A stretch of DNA of 64,000 bases from DASVHS01 sp038244815 (GTDB lineage: Bacteria; Acidobacteriota; Thermoanaerobaculia; Gp7-AA8). Positions 56,780-64,000 of the stretch are shown piece after piece. The stretch covers positions 98,109-162,108 of the forward strand of contig JBBRTB010000009.1 of assembly GCA_038244815.1 (NCBI GenBank), read 5' to 3'. The first letter of the stretch is position 1. Every line of letters begins with the position of its first letter. The translations under genes and the position numbers were made by a program. The notes under the pieces were generated by a model, which saw nothing but the letters and a program-made list of their open reading frames with translations, did not search any database and was not told where the DNA came from.

Positions 56780-57235
56780 ATGACTCAAGATATCCGGCGG
56801 ATTACTCTGGTCAGCCGCCATACCCAGCTCCAGGAGCGTCAGTGGGACCTGTCCGACGGGTCTTCGAGCAAGCTCGTTCTGCTCGATACGTTTGCGATCC
56901 TCCGCTACACGGTGGCGAGCTCGGTGTTCATCGTCGACGCAGACGTGGAACGGATCGTTCTCGATCGTTCCAGCTCCGCGTCGGACTTTCTGTCGCTGCT
57001 CGCGGAGCTCCCGCAGCAGTTCAGCGGCGATGTGATGATGATCCGCGACGACGATTCCGGTTTTCTCAGCTCCGCCGGCCGGGGCGGAGACCGCATCCTG
57101 TACGCGCTCACCGCGGACGACGTGCGCTTCTACCTGGAGACACAGAAGATCGTCGTTCCCGGAGGCGCCGCGGTCGCCGTCCCGCAACGCCCTCTTCGGG
57201 TTCTACAGTTTCGCCCGCGCTCGGCCGTAGCGTAA
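56780..57235 (+). CDS. hypothetical protein upstream of tol-pal
   Basis: A 151-residue soluble protein, not recognised. ATG 56780 has a Shine-Dalgarno (GGAGG) about 8 nt before it. The sequence alternates predicted strands and helices (LVLLDTFAILRYTVASSVFIVD, DRILYALTADDVRFYLETQ) without signal peptide or TM helix. It is 41 nt before tolQ, which seems to have its own start-proximal promoter, so it need not belong to the Tol system. Confidence 0.7.
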   Translation: MTQDIRRITLVSRHTQLQERQWDLSDGSSSKLVLLDTFAILRYTVASSVFIVDADVERIVLDRSSSASDFLSLLAELPQQFSGDVMMIRDDDSGFLSSAGRGGDRILYALTADDVRFYLETQKIVVPGGAAVAVPQRPLRVLQFRPRSAVA

Positions 57236-57263
57236 ACGCGTAGCGCCGGCCGCGCGCATTTGT

Positions 57264-57269
57264 TACTTT
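57264..57269 (+). promoter_or_regulatory. putative -10 of the tol-pal operon
   Basis: TACTTT lies 7 nt before the GTG start of tolQ (57277). No Shine-Dalgarno is present, so translation of a leaderless GTG mRNA is implied. Confidence 0.4.
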
Positions 57270-57276
57270 ACATGGC

Positions 57277-57933
57277 GTGCAGCTCTGGACGGCCTTCGCG
57301 CATACGGGGATCGTGGGGAAAGCCGTTCTGGCGGTCCTGCTCATCTTCTCCATTCTCTCCTGGGCCACGACGATCATCGTGTGGCGGCGGTTTCGCCGTT
57401 CGCGGCAGTCATCGAGACGCTTTGTCTCGATCTTCCGGCGGGCCAAGCGGCTCGTCGAAGTGCAGTCTGCCCTGGCACCACTGGCCCACTCCGCGCTGGT
57501 CGGTCTGTTCCGGGCCGGTTACGCGGAGATCGAGGCGCAGATCGCCCACACCAGCGGCGCGCAGACGATCCGTTCGCTCGACAGCGTGGAGCGTTCGCTC
57601 GTCCGTGCGGCGCGCATCGAGTCCTCGCGTCTCAGCCGCTTCGTCCCTTTCCTGGCAACAACCGCCGCGGCCACGCCGTTCATCGGGTTGTTCGGAACGG
57701 TCTGGGGCATCATGGGTTCGTTCGCGAACATCGGAGCGACGGGCTCGACGTCGATCACATCGGTTGCACCGGGCATCAGCGAGGCCCTGATCAACACCGC
57801 GGCCGGATTGTTCGCGGCCATCCCCGCCCTCATCGCCTACAACTACTGCGTGCAGCAGCTCCGCCGCTCACGCGGGGAGATGGAAGACTTCACGCTCGAG
57901 TTTCTCAACCTCACCGAAAGGAACTTCATGTGA
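57277..57933 (+). CDS. tolQ: TolQ/ExbB-type proton channel
   Basis: A 218-residue MotA/TolQ/ExbB family protein with three TM helices: about 15-37 (VGKAVLAVLLIFSILSWATTI), about 125-147 and about 160-182. The conserved AAATPFIGLFGTVWGIMGSF and AGLFAAIPALIAYN segments are present. With TolR it forms the proton-driven motor energising Tol-Pal for outer-membrane constriction. GTG start. It is first of six genes in a tightly packed operon. Confidence 0.95.
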   Translation: MQLWTAFAHTGIVGKAVLAVLLIFSILSWATTIIVWRRFRRSRQSSRRFVSIFRRAKRLVEVQSALAPLAHSALVGLFRAGYAEIEAQIAHTSGAQTIRSLDSVERSLVRAARIESSRLSRFVPFLATTAAATPFIGLFGTVWGIMGSFANIGATGSTSITSVAPGISEALINTAAGLFAAIPALIAYNYCVQQLRRSRGEMEDFTLEFLNLTERNFM

Positions 57934-57950
57934 AGGGTGACGTCTAACTG

Positions 57951-58388
57951 ATGGCGATGCGCATCTCCGACACCGACGAGCTCGGCGACATGGCCGAGAT
58001 CAACGTCACGCCGCTCGTCGACGTCATGCTGGTGCTCCTGGTCATCTTCATGGTGACGGCACCGCTGCTCACGCAGGGGCTGGAGGTGCAGTTGCCGCAT
58101 GCCGAAGGGCGAAGCTTCGAGCTTGCTTCGGAGAACCCGGCCAAGATCACCATCGCCGCCAACGGCGCGGTGTACATCGACGGCGTCACTGTCGGGTCCC
58201 GCGATTTCGAATTCACCCTCGGCGCCATGTTGCGCGCGAAACGCGTGAAACGGGCGCTGCTCGAAGCGGATCGCGGCGTCACGTACGGGCGGGTCATCAC
58301 TGTCCTCGACGTCATGAATCGCGCCGGCGTCGAACAACTGGGAATGGTCACCCGTCCGCGGGAAAGCAATGCAGGACCGGGTCGCTGA
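57951..58388 (+). CDS. tolR: TolR/ExbD-type motor protein
   Basis: A 145-residue protein. One TM helix follows the EINVTPLVDVMLVLLVIFMV motif, whose Asp takes part in proton transfer. The periplasmic domain (about 50-140) has the family fold (ITIAANGAVYIDGVTV, VLLEADRGVTYGRVI-like segment). The stop lies 20 nt inside the next gene. Confidence 0.95.
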   Translation: MAMRISDTDELGDMAEINVTPLVDVMLVLLVIFMVTAPLLTQGLEVQLPHAEGRSFELASENPAKITIAANGAVYIDGVTVGSRDFEFTLGAMLRAKRVKRALLEADRGVTYGRVITVLDVMNRAGVEQLGMVTRPRESNAGPGR

Positions 58389-59067
58389 GGTACTCGCCCA
58401 GCGCGCCGCGCTGGACAACGGCTTCATGGCCGGCGTACTCCTCTCCATCGTTCTTCACGCCGCCATCACCGCCGCCGCGGTCTACGCGGCCATGCACGCC
58501 GAGGCGCCGAAGATCGCCTCGGTGCTGAACATCAAGCTCGCACCGATGCGGGTGCCCGCGGCGGTGGTGAAACCGGCCGCACCGCCGAAGCCGGCCGCAC
58601 CGCGCATCGAGTCGCCAAAGCCCCAACCCCTCAAGCCCGTGGTCACGACGCAGGCCCCGGAGAAGAACACCGTGCCGCTGTCGCCGTTCGGACGATCGGC
58701 GAAGAAGGGATCGGAGAATCCGGTCGTGCCAGCAATTCCGGCCACCCAGCCACCGAGGGACCCAGCGACCCCGGGTGTGAGTGCGGCTCTCGAGGGAGGC
58801 GATTTTCCGTACACGATCTACATCGACCGCATGACCACGATGATCGGCTCGCACTTTTTCCGCCCGCAGGCGGCTGCGGTACCGGTCGTCGTTTACTTCG
58901 TCATCGATCGCGATGGCACCATCCGTGATACCAGGGTGGAGACCTCCAGCGGCAACGGCGTGTTCGATCGCGCGGCCCTGCGCGCTGTGCTCGAATCGTC
59001 ACCGCTTGGACCGCTGCCTTTCGGCTATTCAGGAACGTATCTGGGAGTCCACCTCAAATTCAGATGA
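58369..59067 (+). CDS. TolA/TonB-like energy-transducing protein
   Basis: A 232-residue protein: N-terminal TM helix (about 18-42, FMAGVLLSIVLHAAITAAAVY), Pro/Ala/Lys-rich linker (about 60-130) and a C-terminal TonB_C-type domain (about 145-232, VVVYFVIDRDGTIRDTRVET). Position between tolR and tolB argues for a TolA role; the domain itself looks like TonB. It may serve both the Tol-Pal system and the TonB-dependent receptor at 22359. Overlaps: 20 nt with tolR, 4 nt (ATGA) with tolB. Confidence 0.88.
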   Translation: MQDRVAEVLAQRAALDNGFMAGVLLSIVLHAAITAAAVYAAMHAEAPKIASVLNIKLAPMRVPAAVVKPAAPPKPAAPRIESPKPQPLKPVVTTQAPEKNTVPLSPFGRSAKKGSENPVVPAIPATQPPRDPATPGVSAALEGGDFPYTIYIDRMTTMIGSHFFRPQAAAVPVVVYFVIDRDGTIRDTRVETSSGNGVFDRAALRAVLESSPLGPLPFGYSGTYLGVHLKFR

Positions 59068-60350
59068 GACGAATCCTCGCTCTTCTCCTTCTCACCGCCG
59101 CTGCGTCCGCGCGGGCGCAGACCAACATCCAGGTCACGGTGGATCCGAACAAGGCCGCCCGCGTCGTGCGGATCGCCGTTCCCTTCCCCGACACCAACGT
59201 GCCGGCGTCGACGGCCAATGCCACGCCTGCCGATGCGGAGGCCATCCGCGAGCCGTTTTTTGCCCCGCTGACGCGCGACCTCGCCTACTCCGGTGTTTTC
59301 GCGCTGGCGCCGCTGCCGCCGAACGTCGCGGTCACAGCGGACGTGCTCAAGGCGGTGGACGCACAGTTGCTGCTGCGCCTCAACGTATTCATGCAGGGCA
59401 CCGACACGATCGTCGACGCCTCCCTGCTCGACTCCGCCGGCGGCGTGCAGCCGCTGCATCGGTACCGTGTGCCTGGCCTGGCATCGCTGCCTGTGACCGC
59501 GCACATGCTGGCCAACGATCTCTTGCGCGTCATCAACGGCAAGCCCGGCGTCTTCCGGACCATGATCGCGTTCGCCTCCGACCGCACCGGCCACTGGGAG
59601 ATCTGGCTGATGGATTGGGACGGCGCGAGCCAGCGCCGCATCACCTCGCACAACGCGCTCACCATTCTTCCGAGCTGGGCACCCGACAACGAGCGGATGG
59701 TCTATACGTCGTTCAACGGCGGGACGAGCGAGATGTACATCGTCAACCGGCGCGGCGGAGGGCGCATCCGGCTCAGCACCGGACTGAATCTCAACACCTC
59801 GGCCACGTTCGATCCGGCCGGCAACGACATCGCCTTCGTCGGTTCCATCGGCGGCAATCCCGATATCTATCTGATCCGGGACGACGGAACGAACCTGCGC
59901 CGGCTGACCAGCAGCGCCTCGATCGAGTCGACGCCGGAATGGAGCCCGAACGGACGGCAGATCTCCTTCACCTCGGGGCGCAGCGGAACGCCACAGATCT
60001 ACATCATGGACGCGGAGGGGACCAACGTGCACCGGATCTCGTTCGACGGAGACTGGAACGACGATGCCACCTGGTCGCCGGACGGCGATCGCATCGCCTA
60101 CACCTCGCTGGTCAACGGGCGATTCCAGATTCGCATCGCCGTGCCCGCCACCGGCGAGAGTCATATCATCGCCGGTGTGGGTTCGAACGAGCAGCCGACC
60201 TGGTCGCCCGACGGGCAATGGATCGCCTTTCAATCGAACCGCACGGGCAAATGGCAGGTCTATCGGATGCGTGCCGATGGAACGGATCTGCTGCAACTCA
60301 CCTTCGACGGCGAGAACAAGGAGCCGGACTGGTCGAAGAAGGCGGAATGA
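59064..60350 (+). CDS. tolB: periplasmic Tol-Pal protein TolB
   Basis: A 428-residue exported protein with signal peptide MRRILALLLLTAAASARA, an N-terminal alpha/beta domain (about 20-170) and a six-bladed beta-propeller with WD40-like/TolB repeats (IAFASDRTGHWEIWLMDWDG, IAFVGSIGGNPDIYLIRDDG, ISFTSGRSGTPQIYIMDAEG, IAFQSNRTGKWQVYRMRADG). It binds Pal and TolA. It starts within the previous stop (ATGA). Confidence 0.97.
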   Translation: MRRILALLLLTAAASARAQTNIQVTVDPNKAARVVRIAVPFPDTNVPASTANATPADAEAIREPFFAPLTRDLAYSGVFALAPLPPNVAVTADVLKAVDAQLLLRLNVFMQGTDTIVDASLLDSAGGVQPLHRYRVPGLASLPVTAHMLANDLLRVINGKPGVFRTMIAFASDRTGHWEIWLMDWDGASQRRITSHNALTILPSWAPDNERMVYTSFNGGTSEMYIVNRRGGGRIRLSTGLNLNTSATFDPAGNDIAFVGSIGGNPDIYLIRDDGTNLRRLTSSASIESTPEWSPNGRQISFTSGRSGTPQIYIMDAEGTNVHRISFDGDWNDDATWSPDGDRIAYTSLVNGRFQIRIAVPATGESHIIAGVGSNEQPTWSPDGQWIAFQSNRTGKWQVYRMRADGTDLLQLTFDGENKEPDWSKKAE

Positions 60351-60381
60351 TTGTTATGATCGAGAACGGGGGCAACCAGAA

Positions 60382-60993
60382 ATGACGAAGATGTTTAAAG
60401 GCTTTGCAGTGGGTTTGATTCTCATCGCCGTGGCGATGATGCCGGCGTGCCGCACCACCAAGAAGAAGGCCGCCGTCACCGCGACCGATACGCAGGTCAC
60501 CAGTACGGTGCCGGACGTCCCCACGACCGTCACCGAGACGAAAGTCGACACCCAGCCGCCCGACTTCGTGCAGGAGACGAAGGGCCCGACGGTGGAGGCG
60601 CTGCCGACCGACATCGAGCAGCTCAACCGCGTGGTCCAGGACCGCGGCTTCATCCGCGACGCCTTCTTTTCGTACGACGAGTCGACCCTGAGCGGCGACG
60701 CGCAGTCCGCGCTGACTTCCTCGGCCACCTGGCTCAAGACCAACCCCACGTACAACCTGCTCGTGGAAGGTCACTGCGACGAGCGCGGCACCGAGCAGTA
60801 CAACCTGGCCCTCGGCGACCGTCGCGCTTCGATCGTCCGCGACTATCTGGTCACCCTCGGTGTCGATGGGGGACGCATCCGCACCGTCAGCTACGGCGAG
60901 GAGCGGCCCTTCGATCCGGGCCACAACGAGTCGGCCTGGTCGAAAAACCGGCGCGCGCATCTCGTGCTCGTCGGAACGGGAATGTCTCGATGA
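60382..60993 (+). CDS. pal: peptidoglycan-associated lipoprotein Pal
   Basis: A 203-residue outer-membrane lipoprotein. Lipobox Cys is in AVAMMPAC; a Thr/Val-rich linker follows (about 30-75), then an OmpA-like domain (about 95-200) with the peptidoglycan-binding motif VEGHCDERGTEQYNLALGDRR. ATG 60382 is chosen; a longer open frame upstream is antisense-like noise over tolB. A TATGAT sequence at 60355-60360 may be an internal promoter. Confidence 0.96.
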   Translation: MTKMFKGFAVGLILIAVAMMPACRTTKKKAAVTATDTQVTSTVPDVPTTVTETKVDTQPPDFVQETKGPTVEALPTDIEQLNRVVQDRGFIRDAFFSYDESTLSGDAQSALTSSATWLKTNPTYNLLVEGHCDERGTEQYNLALGDRRASIVRDYLVTLGVDGGRIRTVSYGEERPFDPGHNESAWSKNRRAHLVLVGTGMSR

Positions 60994-61832
60994 AATCCTT
61001 CTCCGTTCTCCTGACCGCGCTGCTCCTCGCAGGGTGCGCGACGTCGGGTGATGTGCAGAGCGTCCAGGCCCAGATCCGGGAGCTGCAGGACGAGCTCGCG
61101 AACATCAAGCGGACGGCGTCGAGCAAAGAGGAAGTGCAGAGCGTCAACCAGCGCATCGCCCAGCAGACCGATCAGCTTCTGAAGTCGAACGCCACGCTCG
61201 TGGCCAAGGTCGAGCAGATGGACGAGCGCGTGCAGAACGGCACCGGCTCGGTCGAGCAGACCAACTACCGCATCGACAGGCTGGTGCAGGAGCTGACGCA
61301 GGCGCAGCGCGATCTGGAGGACCTGAAGGTTCGTGTCGCGGCCATGACGGCGGCGGCTCCGCCGGGGATCTCCCCGGCCGGAGCGCCGGCCGCCGCGCCG
61401 GCGATGAGCGAGATCAACGTGCCGGCGCCGCCGGTGCAGCCGTCGGCGAACCCGACGGATCTGTACCAGACGGCGTATCGGGACTACCAGCGCGGCAATT
61501 TCGATCTGGCCATCGCCGGTTTCGTCGACTTCCTCCGCCAGAATCCGAGCTCGGATCTGGCGGACAACGCCGCCTACTGGATCGGCGAGAGCCTCTTCTC
61601 GCAGAAAAAATACCAGGCGGCCATCGCCCAGTTCGACACCGTGGTCACGAAGTACCCGCGGTCGGCGAAAGTGCCGGGGGCTTTGCTCAAGAAGGGCTAC
61701 GCGTACATCGCACTCGGCGAGAAAGCTCAGGGAATTGTGCAGCTCCAGTATGTGGTTCACGAACACCCGGGCTCGCAGGAAGCGTCGCTGGCGCGGCAGA
61801 AACTGCGGTCGCTCGGCGTGGAAACGCGGTAG
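60990..61832 (+). CDS. cpoB: cell division coordinator CpoB/YbgF
   Basis: A 280-residue lipoprotein (MKSFSVLLTALLLAGC, Cys16). A coiled coil (about 20-115) mediates trimerisation in the family; an Ala/Pro linker and C-terminal TPRs (about 150-275, DLYQTAYRDYQRGNFDLAIAG and YWIGESLFSQKKYQAAIAQF) follow. In E. coli CpoB links PBP1B and Tol-Pal during septation, though it is a soluble periplasmic protein there. Here the Cys suggests lipidation. ATGA overlap with pal. Confidence 0.93.
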   Translation: MKSFSVLLTALLLAGCATSGDVQSVQAQIRELQDELANIKRTASSKEEVQSVNQRIAQQTDQLLKSNATLVAKVEQMDERVQNGTGSVEQTNYRIDRLVQELTQAQRDLEDLKVRVAAMTAAAPPGISPAGAPAAAPAMSEINVPAPPVQPSANPTDLYQTAYRDYQRGNFDLAIAGFVDFLRQNPSSDLADNAAYWIGESLFSQKKYQAAIAQFDTVVTKYPRSAKVPGALLKKGYAYIALGEKAQGIVQLQYVVHEHPGSQEASLARQKLRSLGVETR

Positions 61833-61874
61833 AATGCGCCGCTTTTACAAACCCTGATTCAGGAGTCAATCGAA

Positions 61875-62138
61875 ATGGCGAATATTCGCTCGGCCGAAAA
61901 ACAGAGACGTCAGGCCGAAAAGAGAAAAGTGCGCAATCGCGCCGGAAAATCGGGCCTGAAGTCGGCCCTGAAGAAGGCGCGCGCGGCCGTGGCCGCAGGC
62001 GGTGAGATGAAGGACGTGGTCCGCACGGGCTTCTCGGACATCGACCGCGCTGCCAAGCGCGGCATCATCAAGAGCAACACCGCCGACCGCTACAAATCGC
62101 GGCTGGCCGCCGCGGCGAAGCGAGCGACCGCAAAGTAG
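61875..62138 (+). CDS. rpsT: 30S ribosomal protein S20
   Basis: An 87-residue basic, helical protein binding 16S rRNA (MANIRSAEKQRRQAEKRKVR, RGIIKSNTADRYKSRLA). Shine-Dalgarno AGGAG lies before ATG 61875. A TAGAAT hexamer at 61830-61835 overlaps the cpoB stop codon and could be its -10, giving a leader of about 33 nt. A weak 7-bp hairpin (AGCGGCG/CGCCGCT) follows the stop. Confidence 0.97.
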   Translation: MANIRSAEKQRRQAEKRKVRNRAGKSGLKSALKKARAAVAAGGEMKDVVRTGFSDIDRAAKRGIIKSNTADRYKSRLAAAAKRATAK

Positions 62139-62169
62139 TGCAGCGGCGGGGCAGTCCGCTCGCCGCTCC

Positions 62170-62319
62170 TCAGTGGCGCTTGAAGTACGCAACGTCGCGT
62201 TCGTGCTTCTGCGCCGCCTCCCTCGTCCTGAACGTTCCGAGGTTCCGGCGCTTGCCGGTCTTCGGATTCTTCTTCGCCGAGTAAAGCCGGTACTGGCCCG
62301 ATTTGAGTTTGCGGATCAA
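62170..62319 (-). CDS. small conserved basic protein, 49 aa
   Basis: Minus-strand frame from TTG 62319 to TGA 62170, reading IRKLKSGQYRLYSAKKNPK then TGKRRNLGTFRTREAAQKHE and ending VAYFKRH. I recall near-identical ~50-residue hypothetical proteins (IRKLKSGxYRLYSxKKDPKTGKRRNLGTF) in diverse bacteria; function unknown. The only in-frame start after the upstream stop is TTG, preceded by an AAGGGTGG Shine-Dalgarno-like stretch. Basic and short, it could bind nucleic acid. Confidence 0.75.
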   Translation of the reverse strand: MIRKLKSGQYRLYSAKKNPKTGKRRNLGTFRTREAAQKHERDVAYFKRH

Positions 62320-62376
62320 CGGCGCCCACCCTTACTCATCCGCGACTCGTAGTCCCTGAGGCATGGGTGCTCCTTT

Positions 62377-62546
62377 CTATCGCTGCCTGGCGCGAGCGAA
62401 GGCACCGTCGAGATACACCTGCTCGAGTCCGCTCGCCCGCTCCACGTGCCGTCGGGCCGCTGTTCTCCTTCGATCTTGACGAGAAACTCGCGCCCCGTTC
62501 CCAGCGAGTGGCGAGTGTCGCGGGCGCTGACGCTCTGCCAGGTCAT
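62377..62546 (-). pseudogene. decayed small gene with internal deletion/frameshift
   Basis: From ATG 62546 the frame reads MTWQSVSARDTRHSLGTGRE, then FLVKIEGEQRPDGTWSGRA, which looks like a real small-protein N-terminus. It then loses sense. In the other frame, SGLEQVYLDGAFARARQR ending at 62377 looks like the matching C-terminus. Together they suggest an ancestral ~80-residue gene that lost its middle and changed frame near 62440-62455. From its end to 62809 I see no other gene on either strand. Confidence 0.4.
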
Positions 62547-62796
62547 GCGGCGAAGTACATTTCATGCAGCGTGCCGGTTGGGAGGGGGGCAGAGCGGGAG
62601 CAGCGGGTCGTGTGGCGCGAGGCGTCGTCAAGTGATGACTCGCTTCACGACAACGAATTCATCGGCACGGTTTCGGTCGACATCCATCGCGACTGCGGAT
62701 TGGATTTGCTCGGTTCAATACTCTCTGCCGTCCAGAACTGTCAGCCGTCCAGATCGAGTTTTGCCCACCACAGCCGGCTTCGACAGCGAGAACACG

Positions 62797-62802
62797 TACA
62801 AT
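62797..62802 (+). promoter_or_regulatory. putative -10 of the frameshifted HicB-like gene
   Basis: TACAAT, 7 nt before ATG 62810; same arrangement as the leaderless genes elsewhere. Confidence 0.35.
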
Positions 62803-62809
62803 AAGAACG

Positions 62810-63017
62810 ATGAACGAGATTGTCTTCCTCGTTGAGAACGCGCCTGAGGGCGGCTTCGTCGCGCGCGCACTCGGTGAATCAATTTTCACAGAACGACGAT
62901 CTCGAGACGCTCGAAGAGGACGTCCGCGACGCGATCCGCTGCCATTTCGAGAACGAAGAGGGCCGACCGCGCTTCGTGCGACTGCATTTCACACGCGAGC
63001 AGGTTATCGCCGTTTGA
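62810..63017 (+). pseudogene. frameshifted HicB-like small protein
   Basis: ATG 62810 gives MNEIVFLVENAPEGGFVARA then LGESIFTE. The frame then shifts: +1 frame reads DDLETLEEDVRDAIRCHFEN, then EEGRPRFVRLHFTREQVIAV and TGA at 63015-63017. Removing one C near 62897-62899 joins both into a 68-residue HicB-like protein of the type often mislabelled 2-oxoisovalerate dehydrogenase. No HicA partner is adjacent. Either a pseudogene or a one-base sequencing error. Confidence 0.7.
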
Positions 63018-63156
63018 GATTGCCTCGCGATGTGTGATCGATACTTCGTCGACGCTGATTTGGTAGAGACGAGAGTGGGAAAACAGCAGACTTGAGAGTG
63101 GTTTCTCGGGACAGATGAACGTGGGATGATCGTTTCGGCAGTCAGGAGCTCAGACG

Positions 63157-63348
63157 ATGGAAGGCATTCGTTTCGTGACCGATGAGAAGGGCGAGAAGGT
63201 GGCCGTGCTGCTCGACCTCGAGCGCTACGGAGAGCTGTGGGAAGACATCTACGATCAGATTCTCATCGAACGGCGCAAGGGTGAGAAGCGCGAGTCGTTC
63301 GACGCCGTCGAGAAGCGGCTGATCAAGACCGGCAAGCTGCGTGGCTGA
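63157..63348 (+). CDS. antitoxin of a RelBE/ParDE-like pair
   Basis: A 63-residue acidic/basic protein (MEGIRFVTDEKGEKVAVLLD, LERYGELWEDIYDQI) resembling Phd/YefM- or RelB-like antitoxins encoded directly before RelE toxins. Shine-Dalgarno AGGAG precedes ATG 63157. Its stop lies inside the next gene (8-nt overlap), the usual antitoxin-first arrangement. It should neutralise the toxin and autoregulate the operon. Confidence 0.8.
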   Translation: MEGIRFVTDEKGEKVAVLLDLERYGELWEDIYDQILIERRKGEKRESFDAVEKRLIKTGKLRG

Positions 63349-63643
63349 GTATCAGCTGGCGATATCGCGCTCCGCGAGCAAGGAGCTGGAGAACTTGCCT
63401 GGCAGCGTCATCGAACGCGTTCGCACGAAGATCCGAGCTCTGGCGACTGAGCCGCGGCCGCACGGATCGAAGAAGCTTCGCAGTGCGCGCACCAGTTGGC
63501 GGATTCGCATCGGCGACTGGCGCGTGCTGTACGAGATCGACGACAAGAAGAAGATCGTCGATATATCTCCGGCATTCGTCATCGCAGCGATGCCTACGAT
63601 TGAAGCTCCGTTCGTTCCTCCTGTTCCCGGGCCAGAGACCTGA
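63341..63643 (+). CDS. RelE/ParE-family toxin with frameshifted C-terminus
   Basis: GTG 63341 opens a 100-residue frame: AEYQLAISRSASKELENLPG, then KLRSARTSWRIRIGDWRVLYEIDDKK in two parts, clear RelE/ParE fold signatures. After VDIS the frame runs into a Pro-rich, non-family tail. The +1 frame at that point reads GIRHRSDAYD and stops at 63603, exactly the expected C-terminal RHR-x-x-x-Y of RelE. So an indel of 1-2 bases near 63567-63572 has removed the key C-terminal residues, and the toxin is probably inactive. Confidence 0.8.
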   Translation: MAEYQLAISRSASKELENLPGSVIERVRTKIRALATEPRPHGSKKLRSARTSWRIRIGDWRVLYEIDDKKKIVDISPAFVIAAMPTIEAPFVPPVPGPET

Positions 63644-64000
63644 GGATTTTCAGTCCTCTGCTCCGCGCGGCGCGGTGATAGCAATGTTTCCCTTCTTTCG
63701 CTGCAGCTCGCTCGATTCACGGGCTGGGTGGATCCCTTTTCGAGAAGCTGAGCGGAGCGCAGACGATCGCCATCGAAACTGCCGCCCGTCACATTCGAAT
63801 AGACCACGGAGGTGGAGGTGGCACTCCCCTTCGCGACCACGGCGGACTGCAACTTGCCACCGACGTCGAATTGCCAACCGGCGACGCGGTCGCCGGAGGC
63901 GACGACGCTGCTCCGTCCGGCGCCGTCCCATCTGAAATCGGTGGAGAGCGGTGTGGCTCCGGTCTCGCTCGTCACGTTCTCGAGACGGCCGGTGGGCTGG
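63352..64000 (-). CDS. partial ORF at window edge, possibly YD/Rhs-like remnant
   Basis: A minus-strand frame open through the right edge: QPTGRLENVTSETG then STDFRWDGAGRSSVVASGDR and GWQFDVGGKLQSAV. The WDGAGR pattern is reminiscent of Rhs/YD repeats, but the match is weak. The frame stays open to 63352, antisense to the toxin gene; the plausible coding part probably ends near 63650-63700. Between 63644 and 64000 nothing else is seen. Confidence 0.3.
   Translation of the reverse strand, partial: QPTGRLENVTSETGATPLSTDFRWDGAGRSSVVASGDRVAGWQFDVGGKLQSAVVAKGSATSTSVVYSNVTGGSFDGDRLRSAQLLEKGSTQPVNRASCSERRETLLSPRRAEQRTENPQVSGPGTGGTNGASIVGIAAMTNAGDISTIFFLSSISYSTRQSPMRIRQLVRALRSFFDPCGRGSVARARIFVRTRSMTLPGKFSSSLLAERDIAS

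Noticed and set aside
62316..62337. Short upstream reading frame (MSKGGRR) before the 49-residue protein
   Set aside because: It is the tail of a longer decayed frame; nothing suggests a regulatory leader peptide.

Overview
This is a high-GC, gene-dense stretch of chromosome from a Gram-negative bacterium. Evidence for an LPS-bearing outer membrane is direct: kdsB, kdsA, BamD, a full tol-pal cluster, a TonB-dependent receptor and lipoprotein signal peptides. The receptor and a second outer-membrane barrel carry an N-terminal CarboxypepD_reg-like domain, and there is a sulfatase-fold/TPR lipoprotein. That mixture is typical of Acidobacteriota or a close relative; this placement is inference from gene content, as no rRNA is present.

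Layout. 1-14.8 kb: partial aminotransferase, uvrB, a two-component neighbourhood (receiver, small protein, PAS histidine kinase), PBP1A, aroB, aspS, gamma-carbonic-anhydrase-like protein, TMEM175-like channel, MFS exporter, folA and thyA. 14.9-25.5 kb: lysA, a D-aminoacylase-like lipoprotein, an APC permease, spmAB, the sulfatase/TPR lipoprotein and the TonB-dependent receptor. 25.5-37 kb: era, a CorC-like protein, pyrophosphatase, flavin reductase-like protein, def, a TPR/cNMP protein, envelope TPR lipoproteins including BamD, rpe, a PASTA protein and lon. 36.7-50.6 kb: PHP phosphoesterase, outer-membrane barrel, pyk, DinB-like protein, DAHP synthase, secreted proteins, kdsB-pyrG-kdsA, a GT-C-like membrane protein and metK. 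50.7-56.7 kb: UbiB kinase, L,D-transpeptidase, tRNA-Arg(CCU), hybrid histidine kinase and NtrC-like regulator. 56.8-62.1 kb: hypothetical, tolQ-tolR-tolA/tonB-tolB-pal-cpoB, rpsT. 62.1-64 kb: small and broken genes (a 49-residue protein, two decayed genes, a toxin-antitoxin pair, a partial ORF at the edge).

Two genome-wide patterns stand out. First, many transcription units have a TANNNT-like -10 hexamer 6-11 nt before the start codon and no Shine-Dalgarno, implying leaderless or nearly leaderless mRNAs; several are bidirectional promoters with abutting or overlapping -10 elements, and in one pair the divergent start codons themselves overlap. Second, several gene boundaries carry inverted repeats built of tandem 7-nt words (GTCCTCG, GCCTCGG, GGTCGCG, GGTARCC, AAAATGC): the word differs between elements but the architecture is the same. 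Copies run into coding sequence at the end of aroB, supply stop codons, and form an in-frame insertion in the sulfatase-like gene. Within operons, ATGA or GTGA stop/start overlaps are common.
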